From CAZTPJ01 sp964614515 (GTDB lineage Bacteria > Planctomycetota > Phycisphaerae > Phycisphaerales > UBA1924), in the NCBI GenBank assembly GCA_964614515.1, contig CAZTPJ010000009.1, forward strand, positions 4,290 to 68,289: 64,000 nucleotides of DNA, in the 5' to 3' direction. This document shows, piece by piece, positions 9,208 through 19,800 of the stretch (positions within the stretch are counted from its first letter, which is position 1; every line of letters begins with the position of its first letter). A model generated the notes under the pieces. The model was not told the origin of the DNA. It saw only the letters and a program-made list of their open reading frames with translations, and did not search any database. The translations under genes were made by a program, and so were the position numbers.

Positions 9208-9890
9208 ACAGACGCCGCCTTCGACCGCCGCGAGTCGCCTTGAGACATCGTGCGCATGCCTCATGCCTCATCCCTCATGCCATTCTTCCGCGTCACAACC
9301 ACGGGCGAGCGGTGCTGCGCCGTTATGACCTCTTGTTCGCCGTCATTCTTGTGATCTCGCTCCTTCCCGCGTGTGCCTCCAACGCCCCTGGCCCCTATGC
9401 GCCGAGGTCCGAGGCCTTCCGCGACACGAACAAGGCCCAGCGCCTCAACCACGAGGCCGCGGCCATTCTTACATCCGACCCCGATCGCGCCGAGAGGCTC
9501 CTCCGCGACGCCCTCACCGCCGACCTCTACTTCGGCCCCGCGCATAACAACCTCGGCGTCGTGTATCTTAACAAAGGCATGCTCTACGAAGCCGCCGGCG
9601 AGTTCGAGTGGGCACGCAAACTCATGCCCGGCCATCCAGATCCACGCCTGAACCTCGCCCTCGTTCTCGAACGCGCCGGAAGAACCGATGAAGCCCTCGC
9701 CACCTACGCCACCGCCCTCGAAGTCTACCCCGACCACATCCCAACAATCCAAGCCCTCGCCAGCCTCCAACTCCGCGCCAACAAACCCGACGACCGCACC
9801 CCAGCCTACCTCGACGACATCACCCTCCGCGGCCAAACCCAAGCCTGGCGCGACTGGGCACGAATGCAGCGGCTAAAGTCGCGGCCGTGA
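9204..9890 (+). CDS. TPR lipoprotein at the end of the secretion operon
   Basis: 228 residues from the ATG at 9204, which overlaps the preceding stop. A hydrophobic segment ends in a lipobox (LLPAC, Cys57), so the mature protein is probably an outer-membrane lipoprotein; a GTG at 9312 would give a more usual signal length. Residues about 70-190 form tetratricopeptide repeats, with the clear signature YFGPAHNNLGVVYLNKGM and a second copy NLALVLERAGRTDEALATY. By analogy with PilF/PilW and TadD it may help secretin assembly; this is inferred from context. GspF, GspG and GspK homologues are not in this window. Confidence 0.75.
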   Translation: MNRRRLRPPRVALRHRAHASCLIPHAILPRHNHGRAVLRRYDLLFAVILVISLLPACASNAPGPYAPRSEAFRDTNKAQRLNHEAAAILTSDPDRAERLLRDALTADLYFGPAHNNLGVVYLNKGMLYEAAGEFEWARKLMPGHPDPRLNLALVLERAGRTDEALATYATALEVYPDHIPTIQALASLQLRANKPDDRTPAYLDDITLRGQTQAWRDWARMQRLKSRP

Positions 9891-9973
9891 TGCGGGAGTG
9901 GCGCGAGAGGTGTGCGCATCGGAATCCTCAGCCTCCCGCGTGTACCCCTTTCGAGGGGAAGGTCACATCGAAA

Positions 9974-10312
9974 TCACTTCTTCTTCCGTTTCTTGCGGCG
10001 GCTTCGACTCGAGGCTGCCTGCACTGCTCGCCGTTCAGAGCGACCCCCTCGGCCCGACATCAAATCGGCTGATCGCTTTGTCGTTTTGGCACGGCGGCCT
10101 CCTTTAGATGGGGTCCGACGTCGTGTCATCTCGGCCGGTTTCGTACGCTTGATCGCTAAGGGAAGCGAGGCATCAATCACAATACACCGAATCTCCATCG
10201 GCTCCGGTGACCCGGCCGTCACCGCATTGGCTTGCTGCTCAAGGCATTTGCGCGCTTCTTCCGGTGTGTTCCATAGCGGTCGGTATCGGGCTGCGGCCTT
10301 CCCTCTCCCCAT
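9974..10312 (-). CDS. Small very basic protein, function unknown
   Basis: 112 residues from ATG 10312. The first half is ordinary (ARYRPLWNTPEEARKCLEQQ, then PMEIRCIVIDASLP); the C-terminal half is dominated by Arg, Lys and Ser and ends RRKKRKKK, as in nucleic-acid-binding tails. Codon use has the high GC3 of real genes here. It is alone on its strand between the secretion operon and an FG-GAP fragment. I do not recognise a family. A GTG at 10321 is an alternative start. Sequence just upstream (around 10326-10335) looks like a junction with the FG-GAP remnant. Confidence 0.5.
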   Translation of the reverse strand: MGRGKAAARYRPLWNTPEEARKCLEQQANAVTAGSPEPMEIRCIVIDASLPLAIKRTKPAEMTRRRTPSKGGRRAKTTKRSADLMSGRGGRSERRAVQAASSRSRRKKRKKK

Positions 10313-10355
10313 CCAGACCACGACGTAGGCCTAGGTCATCGAGGGCGGCCCCACG

Positions 10356-10901
10356 ATGGGCACAACGCCGACGCGATCCTGGCTCGGTGCCGCTCGCGAT
10401 GATTGGTTCGGGCACTCCGTGGCCGCAGTCGGCGACGTCGATGGCTGTGGTCGCTCTGATCTGCTCATCGGTGCGCCCTACAACAATCAGATGGCCGTCA
10501 ACGCGGACGCGGCGTATCTGTTTCTCGGCGAAGATCCCGACGTCGCCGCCGCCGACTTCCTTGGGCAATCCGCGGATGCGCCGTTCGGCTGGTCCATCGC
10601 CGGTGCGGGAGACTTAGCCGGCAACGACCGGTCGGACGTGCTTGTCGGCGGACGATTTCAGGCCTCGGGCGGCCTGGCCTTTGCAGGACGCATCTACCTC
10701 TTCGAGAGCGGTCTTCCACTTTCAACCACCCCCATGACCCACGCTGACCGTGTGGCGACCAACGACTGGTTCGGAACGTCCGTCGCGGGCGTGCCGCGAT
10801 TCATCAGCGAGGAACCTCACGCGATCATCGGCGGCGCGCCCCTGCACGACGGCGCCGCCCCTAGCGCCGGCGTCGCACTGATCTTCATCCGCCAAAGGTG
10901 A
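10356..10901 (+). pseudogene. FG-GAP (integrin-alpha-like) repeat fragment
   Basis: 181 codons with two or three FG-GAP beta-propeller blades: DWFGHSVAAVGDVDGCGRSD, then PFGWSIAGAGDLAGNDRSD, then DWFGTSVAGV. The DxDGxGxxD-type loops are calcium-binding in this fold. There is no signal peptide, no ribosome site before the ATG, an in-frame TAG shortly upstream, and too few blades for a closed propeller. It therefore looks like the C-terminal remnant of a larger secreted protein. It could still be expressed as a small protein, but I consider that unlikely. Confidence 0.55.
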
Positions 10902-11195
10902 TGCTTGTTCGCATCGGCGGCACGAGATGCTCCACGTTCCCGGCTGGACACTCAGTCACCAGCGCCGGCCGTTACCGACACCTGGCAACGCAGCACCGAT
11001 GCGGTAAGTCCGCGGCGAATGCGTGCGAACAGTGCGTAATGCTTCAATTGCTGCGAGTGTTTGGCGGCGCAACTCGCGACGGATAAGGCGATGCCGCCCG
11101 AACACGATAATATAAGTCCTCGGATTAGCCATCGAGTTTGTGGTATCATCATGACATACTGCGAAGCGCTATGATCGCAGTGCAGGAGGTGAGCC
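10902..11195. other. Non-coding leader region of the LVIVD dockerin gene
   Basis: About 290 bases without a gene. The last bases hold a very strong ribosome site, AGGAGGTGAG, just before the ATG at 11196. TATCAT and TATGAT boxes occur around 11141 and 11171, but neither has a convincing -35 partner, so no promoter is called. Confidence 0.5.
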
Positions 11196-13241
11196 ATGCG
11201 AGAGAAGTTCTTCACCGTATTGGGAACCATTTTCGCCGTGCATCTTGCGTCGGGGCAGCCGGCTTGCGATGTCGAGGAACTCGCCCGCGTCGGCGGGGAG
11301 TTTCGCGTGGTGTCCGGCGACGGCGACATCGTCGTCGTCAGCGCTGGCACGCGCCTGCTCGTGCTTGACGTGTCGGACCCATCACGGCCGCACGTCGTCG
11401 GCACGGCCGAGGATGTCGGCGAAGCGTGGACGCATCGTCTGGCGGGCGACCATGCGTTCGTGGTGGTCGGCGATCAACTCCGCGTGTTTGATCTATCCGA
11501 TCCGACGAATCCAACGCAGATCAGCGCCGTCACGCCGCTTCCGGGCAGGACCATCCTGGATCGCCCGGCGATCGATGGGAACACGGTCTATCTTCTGTAC
11601 GCAGGAAATGAGACGTCCGTTGTGTCGATGGATGTCTCGAATCGTGCGAATCCGGTTGTGTTCGACGTCATCAGTACCCGCGAGACGTACTGGTTCTCGC
11701 ACATCACGGCCGCGGGCGGCGTGGTCGCGGCGACGGTGACGCCGGCGAGCGGCGCGAGCGACGTGTGGTTCATCGACGCGAGCGATCCGGCGAATCTCAT
11801 CTCGGCCGCGACTGTGCCGACCTCGCGCTATGCGGGCGATGTCGCGACCAACGGCGCGTTCACGTATGTATTCAACTCGTATCACATCGACATGTACGAC
11901 ACGTCCGACCCGTATCAACCGCGAATCGTCGGACAGATCACGCCTTGGGCCTGGTACACGGGGGAACTCGAACTCGAAGGCGACAGACTCTTCGCGACGA
12001 TCGGTCACGATCCTGGCGGCGGTTCCGTCGTCGCGTACGACCTTTCGATTCCCACGCAGCCCGTGTCGCTTGGCTCAGTACGCACAAGAGACATGGCGTG
12101 GAGTCTCGCGACAAGCGGCGGTCAGGCGCTTGTCCTGTTTGATTCCGCGATGAATGTGGTTGGAGGCGATCCTGCGGCCATCATTGGCACGCTGGCCTCC
12201 GAGGGATCGGTGGGTTCCGTGGCCGTGCGCGATGGACGCATGTATGTCGCTTCCACGTCCGGGCTGCATGTGTATGACGTGAGCGATCCGAGCACGCCCG
12301 TCAAGACGGGTGAGGCACTGGCGTACATGCGACCCTCGAACGGTTGGTCGCGATTGGCGGTCCACGGCCATTTGGTGTACTTCGCTCAAGGCTCCGAGTT
12401 GCGGGTCTACGACACGTCGTCCGGCGCACCAGTGCTTCTCGCCGCGCCCGGACTCCCCTGCGCTGGCTTGGGGGACGCCGATGGTCCTGTGGTCATCACG
12501 ACGTGCCAAAGCGACAGCATGTCGATCATGTTCGTTGATCTGACGGACCCGATGCAGCCGCGTACATCTCCACGACTGACATTCACACGAAACGTCAGCG
12601 CTGTGGCCATCGACAATGGGATCGCGCTGGTCAGCGCGGATGCGCTGCATGTGTTCGATGTCTCCGATCCCGTGTCGCCGACGCTCATCACGACGCTTCC
12701 GGATCGTCCGGGCGACCTTGAACTCAAAGATGGCTTCGCCTACGCGTGCTTTGCCTTCGGCGCGGTGACGGTTTTTGACATGCGCGATCCAGCGCATCCC
12801 ATGCCGATCGGAAACATCAGCAGGCACAAAGGCGGACACCGGGCCATCGTCGCCGAAGGAACTCGCCTGTACAGCGCGCTGTATTCCCCCATGGGCCTTG
12901 CGATTCATGACATCGCCGACCCCACTCGGCCGCACATTCTCGCCTCCTTCGATGCGCCGGTTCAGGCGACCGACGTGGCCGTGGATGATGACGGCCTGAT
13001 CGCGTTCGCGCGTGGCTCGCGCGGCGTCTCATTGCTTCGCACATGTGATTCCTGCTTCCCGGATTGTGATCTGTCCACGGGTTATGGCGTGCTCGATGTG
13101 TTCGACTTTCTCTGTTTCCTCAACCGCTTTGACGCGGGCTATCCGTATGCGTGCAACTGCGACACATCCACGGGCCAGGGCGTGTGCGACATCTTTGATC
13201 TGATTTGCTTTGGCAATGCCTTCGCCGCGGGCTGTCCATGA
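11196..13241 (+). CDS. Secreted LVIVD beta-propeller protein with GC-type dockerin tail
   Basis: 681 residues. Signal peptide (MREKFFTVLGTIFAVHLASG). The body is built from LVIVD-type repeats, each with a beta strand and the signature VxDVSDPSxPxxVG, for example LVLDVSDPSRPHVVGTA near residue 55, VYDVSDPSTPVKTG near 360 and VFDVSDPVSPTLITTL near 490; this predicts one or two beta-propellers. The last ~64 residues are a GC-type dockerin: CDLSTGYGVLDVFDFLCFLN and CDTSTGQGVCDIFDLICFGN, two calcium-loop halves with extra cysteines. Such tails are thought to anchor secreted proteins in Phycisphaerae. Strong ribosome site AGGAGGTGAG. Ligand of the propeller unknown. Confidence 0.85.
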   Translation: MREKFFTVLGTIFAVHLASGQPACDVEELARVGGEFRVVSGDGDIVVVSAGTRLLVLDVSDPSRPHVVGTAEDVGEAWTHRLAGDHAFVVVGDQLRVFDLSDPTNPTQISAVTPLPGRTILDRPAIDGNTVYLLYAGNETSVVSMDVSNRANPVVFDVISTRETYWFSHITAAGGVVAATVTPASGASDVWFIDASDPANLISAATVPTSRYAGDVATNGAFTYVFNSYHIDMYDTSDPYQPRIVGQITPWAWYTGELELEGDRLFATIGHDPGGGSVVAYDLSIPTQPVSLGSVRTRDMAWSLATSGGQALVLFDSAMNVVGGDPAAIIGTLASEGSVGSVAVRDGRMYVASTSGLHVYDVSDPSTPVKTGEALAYMRPSNGWSRLAVHGHLVYFAQGSELRVYDTSSGAPVLLAAPGLPCAGLGDADGPVVITTCQSDSMSIMFVDLTDPMQPRTSPRLTFTRNVSAVAIDNGIALVSADALHVFDVSDPVSPTLITTLPDRPGDLELKDGFAYACFAFGAVTVFDMRDPAHPMPIGNISRHKGGHRAIVAEGTRLYSALYSPMGLAIHDIADPTRPHILASFDAPVQATDVAVDDDGLIAFARGSRGVSLLRTCDSCFPDCDLSTGYGVLDVFDFLCFLNRFDAGYPYACNCDTSTGQGVCDIFDLICFGNAFAAGCP

Positions 13242-13273
13242 GGCGGCGTCTCACCATTCCCGCGCAAACAATG

Positions 13274-13304
13274 AACCAACCCCGCGCAGGGCGCGGGGTT
13301 GGTT
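13274..13304. terminator. Shared stem-loop between convergent dockerin genes
   Basis: A perfect 14-bp stem, AACCAACCCCGCGC, with loop AGG and its complement, lies 32 bases after the plus-strand gene and 27 bases after the minus-strand gene. Only short T-runs follow on either side, but the position suits a bidirectional terminator. Confidence 0.7.
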
Positions 13305-13331
13305 CGTATGCGATGGTTCAAGCGCTGTGCC

Positions 13332-15980
13332 TTATGGGCAGCCAACGCTGAACGCATTGCCAAAGCACAGGAAGTCGAAGATGTCGCAGGTGTTCGGACC
13401 TGTGGCCGTGTCGCAATCGCAGGCGTACGGGTCGTTGGTGGCGAAGGCGTTGCCGAAGCACAGGAAGTCGAAGATATCCAGTGCGCCGTTGAGATCGCAG
13501 TCGGCATAGCACTGATTGGACACGGTGATGGACTCGATTCTCATGTTGTCGAGCGCCATCGCGTTGCCGGCGCCATTGACGAGGGATCGAATGGCCGTCG
13601 GCCGTGGCAGCGAGGGCGACGCGCCGCCTTCGAGATACCAGCCTGTCGGCTGCGCGGTGGCGAACTCGCCGGTGTGAAGATTCTCGATGCTCACTTCGAC
13701 GACCCTGTTGGTTGAGAAGTCGATGATCGTACTCTGCCGGTACCAGTGATTCGGCGAAAGGCCGGTCCACGCCGTCGCGGGCACGGCCGAGGTCATCAGG
13801 ACGCCCGCGGCGTCGAACACGTTGTATCCCGCGATCCACGAGGTCGCGGTGCTGGGATCCGTCCAGCGGTTGAGCGTGCGGAAGGACTGGCTCGTGCTTG
13901 TGGGTTGCAGGGAGATGGACCCTGGATTGCCGCCGGCGGGGAGCGTGCCGTCAAACTTCACGGCCACATCGCAGGTAATGCGCCAGGCGTCGCTCGATGA
14001 GAAGTCAACATCGCGCTGCGCGGCCGAACTGGAGGCCGTGGCACGGCCGGCGATGCACTGAAGGTCGCCGAGCGGGTTCGCGGTGAATCCGAGCGAGTTA
14101 CCCTGGTAGGCGAAGACGTTCATCGGAGATGCGCCTGCTGGCGCGGTGATCCAGCCCTGCTGCCCGGCGAGGGGCGTGCCTGCGGCGCTGCCGGTGAACG
14201 CGGGGGACTCGAAGTTGACGTGGACGGCGTTCGGCTCGGCCACCTCGCCGAAGATCATGCTCGAGAGCGCGAAGCCATCACCCGAGCCTGCATGTTCGAT
14301 GCTGAAGGTGCTTCCAGGGGCAACGGCGAGCGGTGGGATCTTCATGTACTGCAAGCCATCCATCACGTTCTCAGGGTTGCCGGTGAAGACGGCGTCGATG
14401 ACGACCGCGCCATCGAGCAGAAAGCGGACACCTTCACCAACGTCGAGGTTGGTGAAGGTGGCGCCGCTGACGATCACTTCGTGATCGCAGCGAAGTTCGA
14501 CTCGCTCGCTGATGCCCGCGTTGGTGTTGATGAGGAAGGGGTTGTCGCCGGGGCCGCTGTTGACGCCCATCCCTGCGCCGTACTCCTGGGAGAGCGCGAG
14601 CGTCTGGCCGAGCGTGTTGCTGCCCGTCATCAGGACGTAGTCGCTGTCGTCCGGCGGCATTCCGGTCGATCCACCGCCTTTGACGCTGAAGAACGCCGGC
14701 TGACCCGGGGGCAGGTTGTGATGCACGTTGCCGCCGAAGATCCCGCCGAAGTCGATCGCGGTCAGGGGGCCAACCAGGGCATAGATCGCGGTCAGGGTGT
14801 GCGGATTGAGTTGGTAGGCGTGGAACGTCAGCGTAAAGCCGCCCGCACCCGAAAGCGAGAAGGGCTTGTAGTTTCGCACGATCGCCTCGCTGCCCATGTT
14901 CAAGTCGAGCACGGTTCGGCGAGTGATCATCGTTCTGTCAACGGCAAGCGTCTCAACGCCATTGATGTTCAGCCAAAGTTGCGTCGGACCGCCGCTGGAT
15001 GGCCTGACCTCATAGACCAGGGTTCCCGAGCCTCCCGACGACACGTCTCCATACACTTTGCCGGCCATTTGCGAAAGGGGCGGCAAAATCGGTCCGCTCA
15101 GGTTCGGCCTGGCGAGTACACCGTGATAGCCGCCCTGGGAGGAGGTCCATGCTGCGCCGGAACCGTGGGCCACGGGGAGTCGCTCCGACGGATTCGGCGT
15201 CATGAAATCAAAGTTCGCGAGTGAGGAGCCCGTCAACGGATTGTACATAGTGTCGTCGGCGACGGTTTGAATGTTGGTCGAGAATGCTGGCGTAACGAAG
15301 ATGCCGTTCTTCGTCGGGTCTGATGAGTGACGCCCGCGGAACACGATGTTGCTGCCGCCGCCGCGTCCGACCGAAATGTCGCTGGCCGCGCCTGGGCCGT
15401 TGATGCGCCCGACACCATCGAATCCGTCCCGAGCGGCGACCACCACATGGCTGCTGCTCGATCCTGTGTGGACGGCGATGGCGTCAGTTGCCATCGTTCC
15501 CCACATCACCGGCGACTCCACATTGGCAAAGGCCGCGTTCACACCTGACGGTCGGCCGAACCAGAAGGCCACCGATCCATGAGGAGGTACCAGCGTGTTG
15601 CCGGAGAAAACTGATCCGTTGCTTGGGCCGAGATACACGGCCGTATTGCTCAGCGCGGAGGGAAGCCCATCGGTTCCGGCCGCAACGCCATACGCGGCCG
15701 ACGGCGTGTTCGAATCATCGACAAAGCACAGAACTGACGGGCCAGTGTTCACGCCGAAGTTGGGTGTGTTATGCACGGCCACGTTCCACCCCGACGGGCT
15801 CCCGCTGGGACTGACCGACGGCACACCCAGACTCCCGAACCACGTTGGCGTGCTGCCGAGCGTGAACGGCTGCCCGGTCTCGGCAATGAGTTTGAACGTC
15901 TGTGCTCCGGCCACGGGAGTGAGCAGGGCGAGGGCCGATCCGGCGATAAGGGACATGCGAACGGCTGAACGACGAGTCAT
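13332..15980 (-). CDS. Large secreted protein with GC-type dockerin tail
   Basis: 882 residues from ATG 15980, chosen for the ribosome site GGAGA and the signal peptide MTRRSAVRMSLIAGSALALLTPVAGAQ; the frame extends further upstream without these features. The body is beta-rich and Gly/Ser/Thr-rich. The N-terminal half (about 25-440) has repeated phrases such as GVNTGPSVLCFVDDS and FVTPAFSTNIQTVADDT; the later half has concanavalin-like segments (VHVNFESPAFT, GWITAPAG, ALDNMRIESITVSN). No catalytic motif was recognised. The C-terminus is a dockerin whose first loop is shortened (CDLNGALDIFDFLCFGN) and whose second is normal (CDTATGPNTCDIFDFLCFGN). It is convergent with another dockerin gene and divergent from the sigma factor. 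Confidence 0.8.
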   Translation of the reverse strand: MTRRSAVRMSLIAGSALALLTPVAGAQTFKLIAETGQPFTLGSTPTWFGSLGVPSVSPSGSPSGWNVAVHNTPNFGVNTGPSVLCFVDDSNTPSAAYGVAAGTDGLPSALSNTAVYLGPSNGSVFSGNTLVPPHGSVAFWFGRPSGVNAAFANVESPVMWGTMATDAIAVHTGSSSSHVVVAARDGFDGVGRINGPGAASDISVGRGGGSNIVFRGRHSSDPTKNGIFVTPAFSTNIQTVADDTMYNPLTGSSLANFDFMTPNPSERLPVAHGSGAAWTSSQGGYHGVLARPNLSGPILPPLSQMAGKVYGDVSSGGSGTLVYEVRPSSGGPTQLWLNINGVETLAVDRTMITRRTVLDLNMGSEAIVRNYKPFSLSGAGGFTLTFHAYQLNPHTLTAIYALVGPLTAIDFGGIFGGNVHHNLPPGQPAFFSVKGGGSTGMPPDDSDYVLMTGSNTLGQTLALSQEYGAGMGVNSGPGDNPFLINTNAGISERVELRCDHEVIVSGATFTNLDVGEGVRFLLDGAVVIDAVFTGNPENVMDGLQYMKIPPLAVAPGSTFSIEHAGSGDGFALSSMIFGEVAEPNAVHVNFESPAFTGSAAGTPLAGQQGWITAPAGASPMNVFAYQGNSLGFTANPLGDLQCIAGRATASSSAAQRDVDFSSSDAWRITCDVAVKFDGTLPAGGNPGSISLQPTSTSQSFRTLNRWTDPSTATSWIAGYNVFDAAGVLMTSAVPATAWTGLSPNHWYRQSTIIDFSTNRVVEVSIENLHTGEFATAQPTGWYLEGGASPSLPRPTAIRSLVNGAGNAMALDNMRIESITVSNQCYADCDLNGALDIFDFLCFGNAFATNDPYACDCDTATGPNTCDIFDFLCFGNAFSVGCP

Positions 15981-16259
15981 GGGACAATCTCCATTGTGAG
16001 TGTGCGAGAGGTGGTCAACGCGCGGGCAGCGGCGGGTCAGTCGCCGTCCTGCTCGTTCGTCCTCATGACTGCGTTGCGGGGATCTCGTTCTTGCAGCGAT
16101 GACGAGAAGAATTGTGCGGTTTCGGAAGGGCACGCGCAGAATCCGGCCTGGAGCGGCCGTACGCCCTCTTTCGTTGTCGGCGTTTCCTGGGGCACTCCGC
16201 CGGATCGCTGGGGTAATCGCGTGGAACCTACGCTTAGACGACTTGGAATCGAGGCGCTC

Positions 16260-16868
16260 ATGCCCATGACCCACCCACTGACGACAAGCATGATGCTGGC
16301 ATCGCTTCGGGACGCCAACAACGATCAGGCGTGGTCCGGGTTTGATGCGCGGTATCGGCCGATTCTCGCGGGCGTGGCGCGGCGCGTGGGCCTATCGGAG
16401 GAAGATGCGGCCGAGGTCGCCCAGCAGGCGCTTGCGGAGTTCGCGCGGGACTATCGCGCGGGGAAGTATGAACGGGGTCGGGGTCGGCTCAGTTCGTGGC
16501 TGATCGGGATCGCCCACCATCGGGCGCTGGACTGTCTCCGACGGCACAAAGTTCGCAAGGAAGCACGCGGCGTCTCGGCAATGGTGGACATGCCATGCGA
16601 GCGCGAACATCTCTCGGCCGTCTGGGAGATCGAACGCCAGCAGGCGATTCTCCAGGAAGCATTGACGCTTCTGCGATCGACGAGCCGAACGAGCGCCGAG
16701 TCGATTCGGGCGTTTGAACTTGTGGCGCTGCGCGGCCTTCCGGCGAAGCAGGCGGCCGAGGAGTGCGCCATGTCGGTCGATGATGTCTACGTGGCGAAGA
16801 ATCGCGTGACCAGTCGGCTGCGCGACATTGTTCGGGAACTGACGGCCGCGTACGACGCGGAGGACTGA
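16260..16868 (+). CDS. ECF-like sigma factor
   Basis: 202 residues from ATG 16260 (a second ATG at 16266 is equally possible). Sigma region 2 is clear: DARYRPILAGVARRVGLSEE and a -10-recognition helix FARDYRAGKYERGRGRLSSW, then WLIGIAHHRALDCLRRHK. Region 4 at the end reads AFELVALRGLPAKQAAEECA and VYVAKNRVTSRLRDIV. It directs RNA polymerase to a small regulon. The kinase gene begins directly after its stop codon, so the two are co-transcribed; sigma factor plus receptor kinase pairs are a known planctomycete arrangement, and phosphorylation-dependent control is inferred from that. Confidence 0.85.
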   Translation: MPMTHPLTTSMMLASLRDANNDQAWSGFDARYRPILAGVARRVGLSEEDAAEVAQQALAEFARDYRAGKYERGRGRLSSWLIGIAHHRALDCLRRHKVRKEARGVSAMVDMPCEREHLSAVWEIERQQAILQEALTLLRSTSRTSAESIRAFELVALRGLPAKQAAEECAMSVDDVYVAKNRVTSRLRDIVRELTAAYDAED

Positions 16869-19800
16869 TTGTCGAACTCCGCGGGACCAACTCCGGCGTG
16901 CCTTTCGCCCAGCGCGCTGGAGCGATTGGCGTCTGGCGATGCGGACGACCCCGCGGCGATGGCGCATGTCGCGTTGTGCGCCGCGTGCGCGTCGAACCTG
17001 GAGGACATTCGCGAGAACAACGCACTGATTCAGCGCATCCGCGCGAGTCTGACGCACGATGACCCTGCGGTGATCCCCTCCGATCTTGTTCCGGGGTACA
17101 CCATTCTCGAAGAGATACATCGCGGCGGGCAGGGGATCGTGTACAAGGCGCTGGAGAACGACACGCGGCGGATTGTGGCGATCAAGATTCTGCTGTCAAG
17201 CGAACTGGTCCATTCTCGGCGCAAGCAGCGATTCGAGTCGGAACTGTCGGTGGCGGCGAATCTGCGACATCCCAACATCGTGGTGGTCTACAACAGCGTG
17301 CGTCCGCGCGATGGCCGCGCGGGCTTCGCGATGGAATACATCAGCGGGCGGCCGATGTCGCAGTGGGTCCGGGCCGGGCAAAGCGGCGCGCCGCCATCGC
17401 TGCGGGAAAAGGTCGCCCTGTTCATCAAGGTATGCGACGCGGTGCAGTTCGCGCATCGCCACGGCGTGATTCACCGGGATCTCAAGCCCGGCAATGTTCT
17501 GGTTGATGCCGACGATGAGCCGCACCTGTGCGACTTTGGCGTGGCCAAAACGCTCGTCTCCAGGGGCCTTCCCACGATGACCGACGAGTTTGTCGGCACG
17601 CTCGCGTACGCCTCCCCCGAACAGGTACGCGGCAGTCCCGACGGCGTTGACACGCGGAGCGATGTGTACAGCCTGGGCGTGATGCTGTATGAGATGCTCG
17701 TGGGCGCCATGCCCTACGACGTGGATCGCCCGCTGAGCGAAGTCGTGCGAAACATCGAAAGCACCGAAGCGCTGCGCCCGTCAAAGTTGGGCGTGCGACT
17801 TGGCGCGGATCTCGAAACCATCCTGCTCACGGCGCTGGCCAAGGATCCGGAGCGACGATACCAACTGGCGCAGCTCCTCCGGGATGATTTACGCCGCTAT
17901 CTCTCGGGTGACGCGATTGATGCACGTCGATCCAGCGGGTGGTATGTGCTGCGCAAGACGACGCGGCGCTATTGGCCAGTCGTCGCCGTCGCGTCCGCGT
18001 TCGTCGCTCTGGTGACGGGATTCGGCGTCTGGTCGCGAGTGCAGGCCGTGCAACTCCGGCACTTGCTCTCCGAGAGCCGCCATGAGAGCGCGTTGTTGTT
18101 GCTGGAGAGTGGCTCCCCTGCGGCTGCGGAACCGATCCTGTGGCGCGAGTTACTTGCAGATCCTGCCGGTGAAGAGCGTTGGTTGCCGGGCGATCCGCGG
18201 CTGCCGACCTCGCGATCGTGGTGGGCGCTGTGGTCGCACTATGCCGCGAATCCGTGCCTGCGGACGGTGCGCGTGGGTTCATCGACGGTGAGCATCTTGG
18301 CGCCGCGACCGGACGGCGAGTCGTTCTTCTGGGCGGATCGCAACGGCAGCGTGGGCATCCGACGGGTGCGAGACCTCGCGCCCATCGTCGAGGCACGGCC
18401 CCAGTCCAACGCGCCGCTGATTCGACTCGCGGCGTGGCGCGCTGATGGCTCGATCGCGATCCTCCGGGCCGATGGAGCCGTCGAGCGACTTGATCCGCTC
18501 ACGCTCGAACCCACCGAGCCGAGATTCACACTCCACGCCGGCTCGGAATGGGCGGCGTCGCTCTCCGCCGACGGCACGCGACTGGCGATCGAGACGCCAG
18601 ACGGCGTGCGCATCGTCGATGTGAGCGATGGTCGGGAGATGTGGCGGTTCGCGCACGCGTTCGAACCGCGGACGCTGCGGGTGAGTTTCAGCGCTGATGG
18701 CGAGTGGATTCTGACCCGGGACCGACGCGAGTGGACGCTGCGGCGCATCGGCGACGTCGTGACTCCGCCGAGGGTTCACGCGGAGACGTTCGTCCACCTC
18801 GTGCAGCTGTGCGCCGTCGCCGGATCGGAGCCGCGCTGGATGTATGCCGAAGGCGGGCGGCTGCACGAATTCGACGGCGCCACCATGACCAGCCGCAGGA
18901 TCGGACTGATTGACCGCGTGTCGAGGTCCATGGCCGCGTCGACTTCCGCGGATGGCGCCATGTGCGCCGTCGCCGCCGAAGACCTGCGCGTTTCTGTGTG
19001 GCGGATGCACGGCCAGCCGGACGATGAGCCGCTGGCGTATTACTCGGGCCACGACGCATCATGCACGAGTACGCTGGTCGCGCCGGCGCTGGGCCTGGTG
19101 ATCTCCGGTGATGAGGCCGGCGCCATCAAGCAATGGGAACTGCCCAAACTCGGTCGTCATCGTGAGCCGCGGTTGATACGTGGGCATCGCGATTCGGTTT
19201 TCGCGGTGGCCGTGGCTCCCGACCACCCGTACATGTACACCGCGAGCGCTGATGAACATGTGCGCATGTGGAATGCGCGGACCGGGGCGTTGATTGCATC
19301 GGTTCCTGTTGGGGGTTCCGTCGAGGCCGTGACGATCTCGCCCGATGGTCGGCTCGTCGCGGCCGCGGTGAAGATGACCCGCTCGCCGGGCGTCGTGTCC
19401 GGGGACATCGTGTTGCTGCGTGGCGGGACGCTCGATGTTGTCGCGCGCATTCACTCGGCGCACGAGACCAAGCGTTGCTGCGACGTGGCCATCGCGCCCG
19501 ACGGACGACTCGCCAGCGTGGGCGACGACGGCGTCGTGCATCTGTGGAACGCGAGGCACGAACGAATCCGGACCTACAGGCCACCGCCTCCGGAGGATTT
19601 GCTCACGGACATGCGTTCGGTCCGGTTTTCTCCGGATGGGCGTTGGCTGGCGTGGGCGGGCGTGGGGTACGTCGGGCTGGCAGACTCGAATCTCTCGGGA
19701 CCAGCCACGCTTCTGGAGGCGACGCCGAGGAACACGCTTCGCTGTCTGCGCTTCAGCCATGACAGCACGCGACTGGCCGCGGCGGGCAATGACTTCACCA

